Of a stretch of DNA of 64,000 nucleotides, positions 11,996-24,645 are shown piece by piece (position 1 is the stretch's first letter; the number at the start of each line of letters is the position of its first letter). Source of the stretch: Eunapius fragilis (Eukaryota; Porifera; Demospongiae; Spongillida; Spongillidae); assembly GCA_963681505.1 (NCBI GenBank), contig OY811987.1, positions 2,976,124 through 3,040,123 of the forward strand, given 5' to 3'. A model generated the notes under the pieces. That model had not been told where the DNA came from, made no database searches, and was given only the letters and a program-made list of their open reading frames with translations. The position numbers and the translations under genes are program-made.

Positions 11996-12195
11996 TGACG
12001 TCGTGTATGTATGTGTGTGCTTGTGTGCATGCATGTGTATGCATGTATGTATGTGTGTGCTTGTGTGCATGCATGTGTATGCATGTGTGTATGTGTGTGC
12101 TTGTGTGCATGTGTATATGCATGTGAATGTCAATGCACATGGATGCATGTGTGTGCATGTGCATGTGTGTGAATGTGTGTGTGCATGTGGATATT
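11996..12195. repeat. TG/CA-rich minisatellite
   Basis: Degenerate repeats of TGTGTGCATGCATGTGTATG type. The long open frames across it on both strands are low-complexity and not genes. Confidence 0.85.
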
Positions 12196-12500
12196 GTACT
12201 TGTGTGTTCATTTGTGTCACTTACTTCATACACTCACATAGGTCTCAATGGTCTAATATTTGGGCAAGCTGGACTGACAATAGATTGGAACTGGACCTCT
12301 CAAGCTAGAGAGGTGTTTGTTCATATACATGTACGTTGTTTTGTGAGTGTGTGTATGCATGTGTGTATGTGGTATATGTCTGGAGTATGTATTTGTGTAT
12401 TTCTGTGTTTTTATAACATTTCTGCATGTTATTAAGTGGGGCTCAATAGCCCAAGTATCATCAAGCTGGACCTCTCTAGCAAGGGGAGCTAGATCATACA
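12196..12500. repeat. Segmental direct duplication, copy 1
   Basis: The block from TCATTTGTGTCAC through GGGCAAGCTGGACTGACAAT and CTCAATAGCCCAAGTATC recurs in the same orientation at 13917-14225, about 1.7 kb away. The copies differ by scattered substitutions and by microsatellite length. Confidence 0.8.
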
Positions 12501-13539
12501 CAAGGGGAGCTAGCTAGATCATACGCATTGTGTGTGGGTGTGCATATGTCTGTTGAGAATATATGTCTGTTTGAGAATATGTGCATGTGTGCGTTAGATG
12601 TGTGTGCATTGTACATATGTTATCGCTCTTCTGCTAATGGACTGCTTCTGTACTGTTAGGTGAGCAGAAGCTAGCTTGATGTGTGTTAGTAACACACCAG
12701 TTGTTGCATGTACTGGACTTGCAATCGATCATTTAGTAGCACCATGGAATTTATGTTAGTTGGTCCAATACATACAACACACCAGTGGACTTATACGTAC
12801 TGGATTGCCTTTTGAAAATGGCACTGCCCGGGACACGACGATCCAGAAACCTACTTTAAATGACCAAGTGCTCTGATCTTGGGTGGGTGTGTCTCACTAG
12901 TTCCTAAGTCCTACATGCAGTACAGAGGCATTAGGTATTTGCTACTTCCACCACATGTTGTATGAACAGGACTGGTGTATTGGATTGTTGTGATGTATGT
13001 AGTGGACTGGTGTGTTGTATGATGGAGGAGGGAAGGGTGTGTGACATTGCCCCTGCACCTTGATTAAAGAGGGAGGGTGTTGGTGGGAAGTACTAGACAC
13101 CGGTGTACCATCCTCAGATTTTTACATTTGAAGTTCTGAAGCCATGGGTAAATATGAAGTCATGTGTGTGAATAGCTCAGCATATAAACTTTAGAGTGGC
13201 CAAATCTTTTGACATAGGGTAGAAATAATTTCACTGCCATTATCAAGGCTCCATCCAGTGAGACCATTTACATGTAAATACAAACACACACACACACACA
13301 CAACACATACACACACATATGCACACACATACACACAGAGGATGTTTGATATCACCAAATGCAAAGTCTCCCATTTAAGTCCATGGAAGTTATGTGAGGT
13401 GGTCCAGTACATACATCACACCTGTCCAGTACATCAGTACAACACCGGCACCAGTCCTGTACATTCATCACACACGTGCGTGTCAAGTGTAGGCCTATTA
13501 CAATCGATAGTGTATGGATTATGGTCAGTCTGCCCACAC

Positions 13540-13890
13540 AGTTGGAGTTTCAGAATAAGCAATACTGGTATTCCAAAGGCAAAGAAGTTCCGAGCTCTAA
13601 ACAATAACCAACTGGTGGTTAAGTGGTGTTTGGGCTTGCAATTGGACACTTCCAGAGGCACTTCATGTGCTCTTTGCCCTGATGTGGCACTCGACCCTCT
13701 CGACCATCATGCAGCTACCTGTTGGCATGGAGGTGACATTGTGGTATGCCACCATAAGTTGCGTGATGTCTATCTGAACTATTGCCACATTGCAGAGTTA
13801 GAAGCAGGAAGATGCCTCACACGAGGACTCACCTAGCTGATGTGCTAGTGAGGGATTGGGCACAAGGCAAGCCGGCTGATGTATGTGAGT
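13540..13890 (+). pseudogene. Non-LTR retrotransposon reverse-transcriptase C-terminal relic
   Basis: A plus-strand frame reads LVVKWCLGLQLDTSRGTSC, then CPDVALDPLDHHAATCWHGG, then HHKLRDVYLNYC. After a frame change it continues LADVLVRDWAQGKPADV. The CPxVALDPLxHHAxTCxHGGD motif and the DVL...W..GKPAA context are, from memory, characteristic of the C-terminal part of non-LTR retrotransposon polyproteins common in sponges and cnidarians. No RT active-site region is present, and the copy is frameshifted and truncated. Confidence 0.65.
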
Positions 13891-13916
13891 GTGCATGTGT
13901 GTGCTATCTATTTGTG

Positions 13917-14225
13917 TGTTCATTTGTGTCACCTGTTTTATCCACTCAAGTGGTCTCAGTCTAGTATTTGGGCAAGTTGGACAGACAATAGATTGGAACT
14001 GGACCTCTCAAGCTAGAGGTGTTTTTTCATATACATGTACGTTTTGTGTGTGTGTGAGTGTGTGTGTGTGTGTGTGTGTGTTTGTGTGTTGTGTGTGTGT
14101 CATGTGTCTGGAATACAGTGTATGTGTCTATTTGTGTGTTTTTAATTTTTCTGCATGTTATCAAGTGGGGCTCAATAGCCCAAGTATCAACAAGCTGGAC
14201 CTCTCTAGCAAGAAGAGCTATGTTT
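13917..14225. repeat. Segmental direct duplication, copy 2
   Basis: Second copy of the 12196-12500 block, separated from it by the retrotransposon relic and a (CA)n-rich stretch. It contains a pure GT run near 14058-14080. Confidence 0.8.
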
Positions 14226-15088
14226 CTGTTGAGAATATGTGTATGCATTTGTGTGCATGTTATCGCTCTTCTGGTCATTATATGGCTTTGTCCCTAAGAA
14301 ATCACTGGAGGGATTCAAGACGTTCATCAGACAAGACCAATGGGCTGCTTCCTAACAACAAGCTCATACTGTACAGCGAGGTGAACAGCAGCTGGCTTGA
14401 TGTGAATTATTTGCTCATGCATGTAAACACATGCACACATGTATATCACTATACACACATCACATATCACACATGCACATGTATATTCACACACAACACA
14501 CATACACGTACATACACAAAGCACACAGCTACACACACACAGATGATTGTAGTGTCAAATGTGATGAACCAAAATCATGATGTCCAACAGTCCCAAGGTC
14601 CCAGAGTGTAACCTCAGTTCATGCAATAGAATGATAGCTATTTCAGTGACATCATGTTCATGTCTATGTTTTCTGAAATAAAGGTGGAGCAAAATGTATT
14701 GTCACCACTGCAGCTTGTTGATCGTTTCATTTGTAGCAAAAAATGGCTCCTCCCCTTTGTAGATTTATTAGTCTATACCAAAACAATGGAGTCACTGGGG
14801 GTGACAGAAAAGATCTGCCTGTGCTTGAGAAGGCTAACCTACCCCAAAAATGCCGCATGTCTTCATGACATTGTAAGTGTGCTTTTAAGATATCAATGAC
14901 AACTTAAGTCAATAACCATAAAACTTTCACAAGAAGGCAATAAGAATGGAACTACATTTTTGCTCCTATAGCTTCCAATGACAGCTGCACAGGATTTCTT
15001 ATTTCCACATTGCCATAGTGGACGATGACCTATTGAGTGGGAAGAGGGTAATATTGTCAATGGTTCATTCCCAATGGCATGGACAACA

Positions 15089-15093
<5 letters not shown>

Positions 15094-15158
<65 letters not shown>
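15094..15158. repeat. (CA)n microsatellite
   Basis: About 65 bp of pure CA. The corresponding place in the right arm (about 32945-32985) holds a shorter, interrupted GT tract. Confidence 0.95.
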
Positions 15159-15161
<3 letters not shown>

Positions 15162-15567
15162 TCTGGGAGAAGGTGAAAGAATGGTGGTGTAAATAATTTA
15201 GTGTTCTCTTACATGTAGCACATTTCACACCACATCAACATGCATGCATTGTACATGTACCAAGTACCACCTCATCCTGGGCATCTGGGGCACTTATAGA
15301 ATTAAGAGGAGTACAGGGAATAGTGTTACATATCAGATGAGTAGGAAGGTAAATTTAAAGGTGTGGGCAAATACATGGTTGTATCTATAGGCGTGGGGAG
15401 GTTTCCCAATCTGAACAACCAGGGGACCTGGGTGCTGTTTTGCAAGCTCAACCCAGTTGGGCTGTTGTCACTGGTCATGCATGTGCAGCAGGTGTCGGTA
15501 GGATTGCTTGGGTGGGCCAGTACATAAGGTACAGGCAAGCAAGCAATACGCAGATACACAAGCACGC

Positions 15568-15576
15568 ACGCACGCA

Positions 15577-15626
<50 letters not shown>
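15568..15626. repeat. (CA)n microsatellite
   Basis: ACGCACGCACGC followed by CA repeats. It corresponds to the GT-rich stretch at 32165-32215 in the other arm. Confidence 0.93.
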
Positions 15627-15627
<1 letters not shown>

Positions 15628-16401
15628 GCACACATACAATGTGTAGAGGTGGAACACATTCAATAGCCCTCATGATAAAACAAATGATATGATGCAAATA
15701 AAAAAGCATTTTTAAAAGTATAATTGTGAAAGGTACTTCTAAACTCCATTGCTATTGTAACCAGAGTGTTTTCTCAGGCTAGCTGTCAAAAGTGAACTAC
15801 CAGGCTATAAAAACTGCAGCTGATAACGTGACCTCATTCTTACAACCACATTACCCTTATCATCTGATTATACATGTAGGGGGATGTATAGTAGTATCCT
15901 TTGAAGGCTTACTGCCTCTACACTTCACAACCCCTTCTGTATATTTATATGTCCCAACCCCATCCTCCTCTCTGAAGGGCTTAGTCCCATGCCCCTCCTC
16001 TCCCTACGAAAGGCAGAGTGCCCCACACGTCCTCTCCTGTACTAAGCCCTTCAGAGGGGAGGAGGGAATTGGGACATACACATACACAGTGCTTAGAGAT
16101 AGAACTCACAACCAGAGCAACCTTGTTACAGGCCATCCACCATCCTGAAGAGAGCACAGGTGTCAGTACAATATTTGGGTGGTCACAGTAAGCTTCTCTT
16201 CATCACTTAGCTAGCTGGGAGATACCATGTACTTTTTCATCCCTGTAATAAAAAATAGAGACCTCAAAACAAATACAAGTATCCCACAATCAGATAAAGG
16301 TACATGTAGGCAGCCAAATACACAACCACATACATGTATGTACATAGGCTTTGGAGATGAATATAATATTAGTAATATACACCCCAGGAAAAGAGCTGGG
16401 A

Positions 16402-16557
<156 letters not shown>

Positions 16558-17200
16558 CACCCAGACAACACAGCTGACTAGCGGCTAGAGGTATTTAACC
16601 CATTCTTGCCCAGGGTACTGGTCACACCCAGGCAACTCAACTAGATAGATTTAACCCAATCTTGCCCAATGTACAGACCACACCCAGACGGCACAACTGA
16701 CTAGCGGCTAGAGATATTTAACCCATTCTTGCTCTGGGTACGGATCAAATAATCAGCATCAGCTAAAGTGATTCTTCCTAATGTGCACCCCAGGAAAAAG
16801 AGCTAGGAGTATGTAGGAATGTGTGTGTGCGCGCGTGCGCATGGTGTGTCATTGCGCATATCGGGATGTGGTATGAAGGAACGGACCTTTAACTTACGCA
16901 GTCGTAGCAAACAGGTAGATGCACGCCGAGCGCGTTCGTCTATCCATATCGATGAAAGAAATATTCAAATGTATTGAACCAAGGGCACATTACGAGCATT
17001 TAGAAAACCACACGCTCCTCCCACTCACACACGCACCAGCACATATAATGTGCACTATAAGGGCCCGCCCACCATTTGATGTTTATTAATCATTATTGAC
17101 GTCTAAAGACAATGATTACGTAATTACGAAAAGTAATTAATTTTGTTGTTGATTCTCATGCTCGCCAAATGAAAGCGAAAAATAAAATAATGCATTACTT

Positions 17201-17449
17201 GTATAACTTTCGTACCCCAGATAATACCTGTTAATACATACACCTATATGTACATAAAGTCTTTACGAAAGTGAAGACGACCTAGCCAGTAATGCCCTAG
17301 CGTTGGCCCTGACCAGGACAATACTTAGTCTTCCATAAAGACCAGACACCGCAGAAGACTTGGAACAGCCTGTTAGAGTGGCAATCCGCGTGGCGAGTCT
17401 GTCAAGACATCTACCAGCTTCTTCTCCCCAACAACCATAAGTTTCCACT
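17201..17449 (-). mobile_element. 5'-truncated non-LTR retrotransposon insertion with 9-bp target duplication
   Basis: GCATTACTT occurs at 17192-17200 and again at 17450-17458. The right arm of the giant inverted repeat lacks the 249 bp in between (compare about 30505-30535). The insert encodes on the minus strand METYGCWGEEAGRCLDRLAT, then YGRLSIVLVRANARALLAR. From memory, this is the extreme C-terminus of the same retrotransposon class as the relic at 13540. The rest is 3' untranslated sequence. The insertion happened after the arms were formed. Confidence 0.75.
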
Positions 17450-17710
17450 GCATTACTTATATTTTAAAAAATAATCCGCCTGCGTTAATGTTTGAAAACA
17501 ATCAAATACTTTACATGCGTTTTCAATGCATAGACGTGTATGGATGTCCGAAATTGCTGGACATGTTGAGCTTCTTTGAGAGCCTGGGGCAGTATATACC
17601 TTCCAGGTGTGCTAATGCACCGATTATTCCTCCTGCCTCTGCTAATGAAACCCAATTCATGTAGCTGGTATGAATTTTACTGGAGTGAGCATCCTTATGA
17701 GTAGTGACAT

Positions 17711-18228
17711 ATGGCAGCAACAATAAAACATCAACGGCGCTATAAGAAAAACACAAAGGATAGAGAAACAAAACTGAACCTGAAAACTAAGCAAGAGGAG
17801 GATGCAGCAAAGAGACTAGAAGAGGTGAAGGCTATTTATCCACAATGTAACAAATGCAAATACCACTTCAAATCTGACCCATTTCTGGAGAAGCATGTGT
17901 GTAGTGGTGTCTTCGTCCCCAAAGATGCCGTTAGCATGGCTATGCGTTATACGAATAGTATACTGGTTACAATTAAGGGATTTCTCTGTTGATGGTAATG
18001 TTGCTATAGTGTGTCCGCATTGTAAAAGGTATGCCATCTTACGCAACGTTTGAAGCAAATTTCCAACTCGGATGGGCTCAGGTCCGAAAAAACATGCACC
18101 CACGCTTCAGCAGCAGAGTAGAAGAATTCATCCACTACTGTTGGCAAGAGAGTGTAGCGAGCCGTGTAAAAGTGTCGGCAGAAGCAGCAGTAGCACGCCT
18201 TGCACTGAGAAGAATATACATCAAGTAA
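17711..18228 (+). pseudogene. Degraded C2H2-like invertebrate repeat-family protein
   Basis: The first piece reads KTKQEEDAAKRLEEVKAI, then YPQCNKCKYHFKSDPFLEKH and CSG (a C-x2-C...H-x3-C finger), then FVPKDAVSMAMRYTNSI. A second frame (18031-18228) reads FQLGWAQVRKNMHPRFSSRV and KVSAEAAVARLALR. From memory, this order resembles a multicopy family of zinc-finger proteins seen in many invertebrate genomes. The conserved middle is missing and the frames are broken. No function is assigned. It is the first sequence inside the giant inverted repeat. Confidence 0.5.
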
Positions 18229-18733
18229 GATTCGATTGGCCGAGCTTCCTGTAGTGGGGCAAGTGCATGGCTCCTATCAGTCAATTGGGCAGCGTAAAAT
18301 TGCTCATGATGCTGGAGAAACTTCTACACTCGCGTTAGAAAGAGGCGGGGCCAAGCATTGACGGATGCGAACGCATGCGGACAAGCAAAGAAGCGACGGG
18401 TATAGCATGCGTATCTTGACTGCAATGTTAATTTTTTATTTGTACACTGCATTTTTTTTTTGGTTATGACATTTGTGTCAAGGTTTAGCAGGATTCTTAA
18501 GAATGCGTAAGAAAAAAGTGTACCTGGCGAACCAACTTACCTGAACCCAACTTCTTGCAGTAAGCATCATATTTCTACGAATGCAACCTGTAACGAAATC
18601 CATACAGTACAGTGCCTGAAAATGGTTAAATATACAAATTTTTGCAACTCCGAGAATCGTTTTAATACAGAGGGAATTAATCACTATTTGCAAAGCCCCA
18701 GTTTCCCCGCTTTTATCGTGGATGCGGTGTTAA

Positions 18734-19164
18734 CCCTAGAAAATTTTTATTCTATTTTTTATTCTATTTCCAGGTTTCTAGGGATAAAAGCTGAGCGTGT
18801 TATTCTACATACTGCGTGATTATTACTCAATGCTGAACAGCTATTTCTATAAATTGACTATAATCTCATTTCAGTTAAGCCACTTACACTTTAAAAGCAT
18901 AAATTATACTAGCGTCCACCTCTATTTTATTCTATTGCATAGAATAAAAGCTACAAATTTTTACCATCTATGTATATAATCGCACTGCCTTAGTTCCGCT
19001 ACAGCTTCCGCTCTTAACATTTGTGTTTGGGATTCTATTAGTAGTGTGATGCTGTATACAATATCTGTGCACTGGATGTCTCAAAGAAACGTGCATGGTT
19101 TTCACGATATTCTAAGTTAAAGTTTTTTTATTTTATTTTTTATTCTATTTGAGAGTTTCTAGGG
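18734..19164. mobile_element. Non-autonomous piggyBac-type element with TTAA duplications
   Basis: TTAA (18730-18733) precedes CCCTAGAAA, and the inverse TTTCTAGGG (19156-19164) is followed by TTAA (19165-19168). TTAA targets with CCCTAGAAA-type termini are the hallmark of piggyBac. The 431-bp interior is AT-rich, with TTTTATTCTATT repeats near both ends and an extra TTTCTAGGG at about 18774. It has no transposase. Confidence 0.85.
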
Positions 19165-19323
19165 TTAACTTAGTTGCTTAATTTTCTCAAAATTCCATCC
19201 AACTGGGAACGCTACCACACCCGGATTATGATAATTTTAGTAGTATACGCCAAACATTCAGTGTTGCATGTGGTCCTAAACAGTAGATTTATGTCCTATA
19301 ACCATAAATGGTTACCATGCACT

Positions 19324-19480
19324 GGCGGATAAAGAGTGAGGAAGGGGGGGGGGGGGGGGGGGGGGGGGGAATTGGGATGAAATTCACAATCAATTTTCAC
19401 CATATATGGACTCAACAATTCCACATACGGCAAAAATTAATCCCCCCTCCCCCCTCCTTTCTGCATCCGCCAGTCTGTTT
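19324..19480. mobile_element. Small MITE with GGCGGAT ends and poly-G/poly-C stems
   Basis: The left end reads CTGGCGGATAAAGAGTGAGG followed by a G run. The right end reads CCTCCTTTCTGCATCCGCCAG, the inverse. The whole unit is about 157 bp and non-coding. The GGCGGAT...G-run end is shared with the tracts near 11.1 kb and 61.9 kb. No target duplication could be settled. Confidence 0.6.
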
Positions 19481-19943
19481 AGGTCCGTGGTTTAAAACTA
19501 TACTGAATATGGCAAATAACGGTCGATTTCACATGACAATGAATCAGAGACATCAATCATGCATGGGTAAGTAAAGGAATCATGATTGTGTGAAACCTAT
19601 CGACCATGCAAGTTAAGACTTCAAAGTCGGTATGTGCATGGCATATATATATATATATATACGGTATGGGGATTGTATGTTGTACGTTAAGGAAGGGAGC
19701 TCCAACACTCTAGCGAAAATTCGAAATGGCTGGCCCATGTGGGGGTCCAAATCACGGCGTTTTGCGGCCGGGGGGCCCATTTCGCTGGGGGGGGGGGGGA
19801 CCCATATCGCTCCTATACCGGACGCTGAATTTTTCGGATGTGAGGCAGTGTTTCAAGTTCAAGAATTATAACTCTCATATACAATGCATTTGCACGATTA
19901 CGAAACTGCATACTGTTACAGGAGGTGGCCATAAAACGTCAAG

Positions 19944-22341
19944 CTACAGCTCATCTCTAGTAACGTCGTTATATCCCAACATGGCAGAAAGCGAGTTGTT
20001 GAGGAAACCTCTCCTTCCGTAGAGTTGATTGTTGGGACCGGAAATACCATTGGGCTTAATGATGGTGTAGAGTCGTTGATAAAGACTGTTATTTGTCACC
20101 CTGCTGTTTTGATAGAAGTTGTTGTTTGCTGGTAGAACGTAGCGAGTACAGCTCGTGTCACCTACTTCAACCATGTCGCCGCAAAAGGCGTAGCTGAATC
20201 GAAAGTCATCGGAAGTGTAAAACTCCATAAACCTTTTGATGGCGTCTTCTTTAGTCGGGTATGAGTTCCTGTTAGCGACCACGGCATCGGTGAACATTAC
20301 GAGATTGTTTTCTCTCTGGCCAAGAGGCGGGATTGCAACTGATTCGACTACCACAGCTGGACTTCGGTGTAGCACCTCACCGATAACTTCCGAATAAGCT
20401 AAAAACTGGGATTCTTTTGATTTAATCACATCCTCTGTCATTCTAGTAGAGTTGTTACTGTAAGATCTGTCAGTGCAAGGGTTCGACCGGCCGTCGCTTC
20501 GTAGGCATCTGTCAGACAGCTGTTTAATGCTATTTACCACGTCCGGATGATCTTCTGGATTCGAATTGACTCCTTGATAGAGTAATGACTCTCCGTACGT
20601 GTTCACGTAGGCACTCAAGTAGTGTCCAGGGAGGGTCCAGCTGCCACGAAAGTTACCAATGAGGTCTAACGTTTCAGACCCTGACGGTGACTTCATTTTT
20701 GCGATGAAGTTGGCACACACCAAAGTTGGAATACCATAGATTTTACCACCGTAGGTAACCGCATCTACGGCGAGTGGCAAAAACGAAGAAGTTTCCACTT
20801 TAATAGCGGGGGCTGGGTTCGGTTGCAAAAGGTTGATAATCTCTCCTAGCAGAATTGCATCTGCCTCGACCACATCGTATGCATCGGGGCCAGTACCAAG
20901 GTATTTTCGCATTGTATCCAGGTCGTATAGATTGTGTGAAGAAGAAGTGCCATGAACCTCAAGTGTGATGTCTTTATGGCGTGCTTCAAATTCTGTCTTT
21001 ATGTAATTTCTCAAGGACTCCAGATTATCTTCGTTGAGGTCAGGGATGTAGGGGAATATCAGCACACGCAAATCTGTATTCGTCTGCATGTATATGCATG
21101 CATGGAGTTTATTTTGAGAGATAATACATATAATATACTTATCCTCATGCATATAAAAATACACTGATGCATAAAATTAATATGTTATATACCGTGGCCA
21201 CGAAAAAGGACCCATAACACATGCAATATGTCAGCGCGGTATAATAAATAAATAAATAAATAAATATATAATATATATAATAATTATAATTATATATATA
21301 TACATCCTTATTCAGTGCTTCTCAGTTACGCGCAATTCCGTGAAAGATAACCCGACAGGGGTTGCCGCGGTTAACCGCCGTTAGCTACTATACATTTCCA
21401 TTAGCGGTTAGCCGTTAACCGACCGTAGAAATGCCGGTTAAATGTATACATGTAACCGCGGTTCGCGGTTAACCGCGGGAAACCCTAGCCTGTATACCCG
21501 ATCCTAGATCTAAGTGTATATACTGAGCGAGGGCATTCTAACATATAGGAGTTTATTTTGAGAGATAATACATATAATATACTTATCCGCGTGCATATAA
21601 AAATACACTGATGCAAAAAATTAATGTTATTATACCGTGCATGGCCACGAAAAAGGACCCATAACACATGCAATATGTCAGCGCGGTATAATAAATAAAT
21701 ATATATATATACGCCCTTATTCAGTGCTTCTCAGTTGCGCTTAACTCCGTGAATGATAGCCCGACAGGGGTTGCCGCGGTTAACCCCCGTTAGCTACATT
21801 TCCATGGGCGGTTAGCCATTAACCGGCCGTAGAAATGCCGGTTAAATGTATGCGGTTCGCGGTTAACCGCGGGAAACCCTAACCTGTATACCCGATTCTA
21901 GAGCTCAGTGTATATACTGAGCTAGGGCAATTCTAACTTATAGAATTAAAATAAAACTTATACGTCAGTGCATGCATGCATGCTCCTTTTGTGCAACGTT
22001 CCGACCATGCATATATAAAATGGTAATTATAATGAATGGTTCTTCAACCAAGATGCACTAACAGAGATAATTTATAACTGCATGGGCTGGTGCCTGGTGG
22101 TGATCCACAAACGTTGGTGCATACAATGATATATACATGCAGCTATTAATATAGCGTTATCAACGGGCAAAGCGTGGTGAATGCAGTTGCATACAAGTTG
22201 CATTCACACTCCGACATGCACGTAGTACAGCATATCATGCTGCAGCGAATAACACACATATTTATGTACCTGCCCATTGGTTTGAGCGTTGACTGCGGCA
22301 ATGGTCAGAAGAAGAAGAAAATTTAATGCTCCACAAAACAT
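19944..22341 (-). CDS. Thiaminase-I-like (thiamine pyridinylase) secretory-pathway protein, two exons
   Basis: Exon 1 is 22270-22341 (24 codons). The donor CAG/GTACAT and the acceptor ATACATGCAG/ACGAAT join it in phase 0 to exon 2 (19944-21083), giving 403 aa, close to the roughly 400 aa usual for thiaminase I. Residues 1-19 (MFCGALNFLLLLTIAAVNA) form a signal peptide. RVLIFPYIPD (30-39), YGIPTLVCANF (140-150) and FLAYSE (251-256) fit the periplasmic-binding-protein-like fold. Cys147 and Glu256 stand where, from memory, the bacterial enzyme has its nucleophile Cys and base Glu. Family members replace the thiazole of thiamine with another nucleophile. There are three NNS-type glycosylation sequons. 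The C-terminus VTRDEL resembles an ER-retrieval signal. The intron, TATA box and signal peptide argue against bacterial contamination. Another solute-binding-like protein is possible. Confidence 0.72.
21110..21975. repeat. Tandem duplication of about 0.4 kb within the thiaminase-like gene intron
   Basis: The block starting GAGTTTATTTTGAGAGATAA recurs at 21115 and 21549. Each copy continues through CGTGGCCACGAAAAAGGACC or a variant, an (AAAT/AT)n stretch, and a GC-rich segment of CCGCGGTTAACCGC-type palindromes. The copies differ by small indels. It explains most of the 1.2-kb intron, which is long compared with other introns here. Confidence 0.85.
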
Positions 22342-22376
22342 TTTTGATTTTCTGCCGCTAAGTTGGAAGATGCCTA

Positions 22377-22390
22377 CGTTTATATACCCG
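22377..22390 (-). promoter_or_regulatory. TATA box of the thiaminase-like gene
   Basis: Read on the minus strand, GGGTATATAAACG lies about 40 nt before the start codon at 22341, which would give a very short 5' leader. The position and sequence fit a TATA box, but the start site is not verified. Confidence 0.5.
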
Positions 22391-23157
22391 TATCTACACA
22401 TATTTAATTTAATTTCAATAATAATGTCGTTCCAGGAATTGAAAGAGCGACGCGGCCACATATTGTATAATTATGTTGCGTGATATTCCGTGCACATGAT
22501 TATGGCCCGATTTACAATCTTAATTCGGCCAGATTCAAATGTAAAGCCGGTCGGCCCGCTTTAAAGCCATCTGTCCATTTCGAAGCCGGCCGTATCACGA
22601 TATAGATTATCCCCTGTAACAATTTATCCTCCGGGTGAAATTGTTTCAGTATCTCCCCCACCGCCGGATAAATTATTCCGGAATAACTATCCCCCCATCA
22701 CCATGCACCATCCAGATAAGGCAAGCAAGCTAATAAATTAACTATCTATCTCACTGCGCGTATGTGTGCTTGTGCGCGTGTGTGTGGTGTATTTGCGTGT
22801 GGGTTTGGTGTGCATGCATAGTGTGGGAAACGGAAAACATTGAGGGCCCATGCGGGAGGGGTTATCGGTTTCATACACTCAAAGGGGCTGGGAGAGAGGA
22901 ATAAACTTACCCTGGAGGATGATTTTTTCCATCCGGCCCGGCGCGCGGGGAATGCATGAGATAAACAATTCTGTGCATCGGCTACCCGCTTCGACTTTGC
23001 GTAAGGTCTGATCGATACAACTCAATGCTAGTTCCGCCATACGGAGTGTTGTATAGTTCATTTCAAGCCATTAATTCCAAGCAAGCAAGCAAAATAAAAA
23101 AATAAACAACGCCACATCACCCCAGCGCCCTATAAGTCTGGGGTTCTATCCTCAAAG

Positions 23158-23194
<37 letters not shown>

Positions 23195-24062
23195 GAAAAT
23201 ACTTGCTGCAGCTGTTTAGAGGAGCAATTAAAATTTTGGTGCAAAGCGGGGTGGTTAACAATATGGCCTGGGAGGCAATGCTGGCATGTGCGTGCCGGTG
23301 TCATCAGGAGGAGGAGTTGCGTACAAAAAATACATTTAAAAAAATAGACTGCATGAAACTAATGCATACACCTATTGTGATCCTCAAGCAGATGCCTAGC
23401 ATGCATGGACCATGCATGCACTGTCTGGTTCCGCAAAGATATAAGCCGTTCCTACAAATGTCTTTGTGCTGTTTGCGCACATGCAAGGCTAGGTGTGCGC
23501 GATGGGCTTATTATAAGCATATGAGAATTGTGATTGCCTTCTGGTAAATGAATATGCATGGATATATTACACATGCATGTACCAAGAAATTCATGCAGTG
23601 CCAGTGACCACATGTGCCGTGCGGTTAACCGCGGAAGCCAATGTAAGTAACCTCAACCGCATGTATGTACGCAGGAAACAAGTGCATGACCACATACGTT
23701 AGGTGTTTCTTGGAAAGGCACCATGCATATTTATTAATACCGACAGTCATGCTGCATGCATGCATATAGCTACAGAAGGTGCATGTAGGCCTTAATTACT
23801 TTTGTACACGGGCGCGTGTGGGACTTAGATCCTGCATGCACATAGTTACATACCTGCAGCTGCATGGGGCAAGAGAGCGTGCCGGATGGGTCGGGCTGAA
23901 ATGATTCTTATGGGTGAAATAAGTATCCGCATGTCAGTTATTGTTCATTGAGTAATAGCGCGTGGGGTTATTAATTAATCAAAAGGACCAGATGGATCGA
24001 GAACGGGTGGCGTGGCTTGGTAAATCAGTTGCAATCGGCGTGCCTACTGCCTAGCCGAATGT

Positions 24063-24130
24063 AGTCTCGTATCCAGACCAGCACTCGCAGCTGCTGCTAC
24101 AGCCTGTACTAGAGAACTGGGTCTGGTAAA
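24063..24130. repeat. Orphan end of the TAGTCTCG MITE family
   Basis: TAGTCTCGTATCCAGACCAG followed by CACTCGCAGC matches the terminus of the palindromic MITEs at 62105 and 62710. A weak inverse (CTGGGTCTGG) lies at 24117-24126. Confidence 0.6.
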
Positions 24131-24645
24131 CAAAAGCCGTTCTTGGTACGTTCATAACAATAAGGACGTTCGTAACAATAGTGACGTCGTTGGGCCGGTG
24201 TATGTGTCGCGGCATAGATATTTATGGCGCGGCAACAATCATTCAGTGCGGTCAATTGACTTGCGGTGAGCAAAGGTCAAAAGGAACATTATGAAGATCG
24301 AATCGAGCGCTCCTGTTTTATAATAGAGAGCAGGCAGCCCTTCAACATAGCGCTTGTAGATATCAAGATGGAAATGGCGAAGGAGCATATAGATGGATCG
24401 CATGTAAATTGGTCTGGTTAGAAGTGTCAAAACTGGAGTCTCCTCGGCCACGTTGCTACAAGGACGTACGTTCGATGCCTCTTATTAGGAACTCCGAAAT
24501 GCTTGATGGCAATTAACTGACACTCGCGAAACTAACTGTAACCCAACCATGCCTGAGCAGCGCTAATAACCTAGCTGACAGATCGCATGTTCTGAATAGC
24601 CCTCTATTACAATTTTTAGCATTGTCAAGCCCATGACACATTTGG

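Noticed and set aside
21330-21480. CCGCGGTTAACCGC palindromes as a regulatory operator
   Set aside because: They recur in the tandem intron copies and elsewhere as part of a repeat, with no gene-specific placement.
23125-23160. tRNA-like B box in CTGGGGTTCTATCCTC
   Set aside because: It matches only loosely and no A box or cloverleaf could be drawn.
24239-24451. Minus-strand 70-aa frame as a gene
   Set aside because: No recognisable motif, no splice partner, and it lies in decayed sequence.
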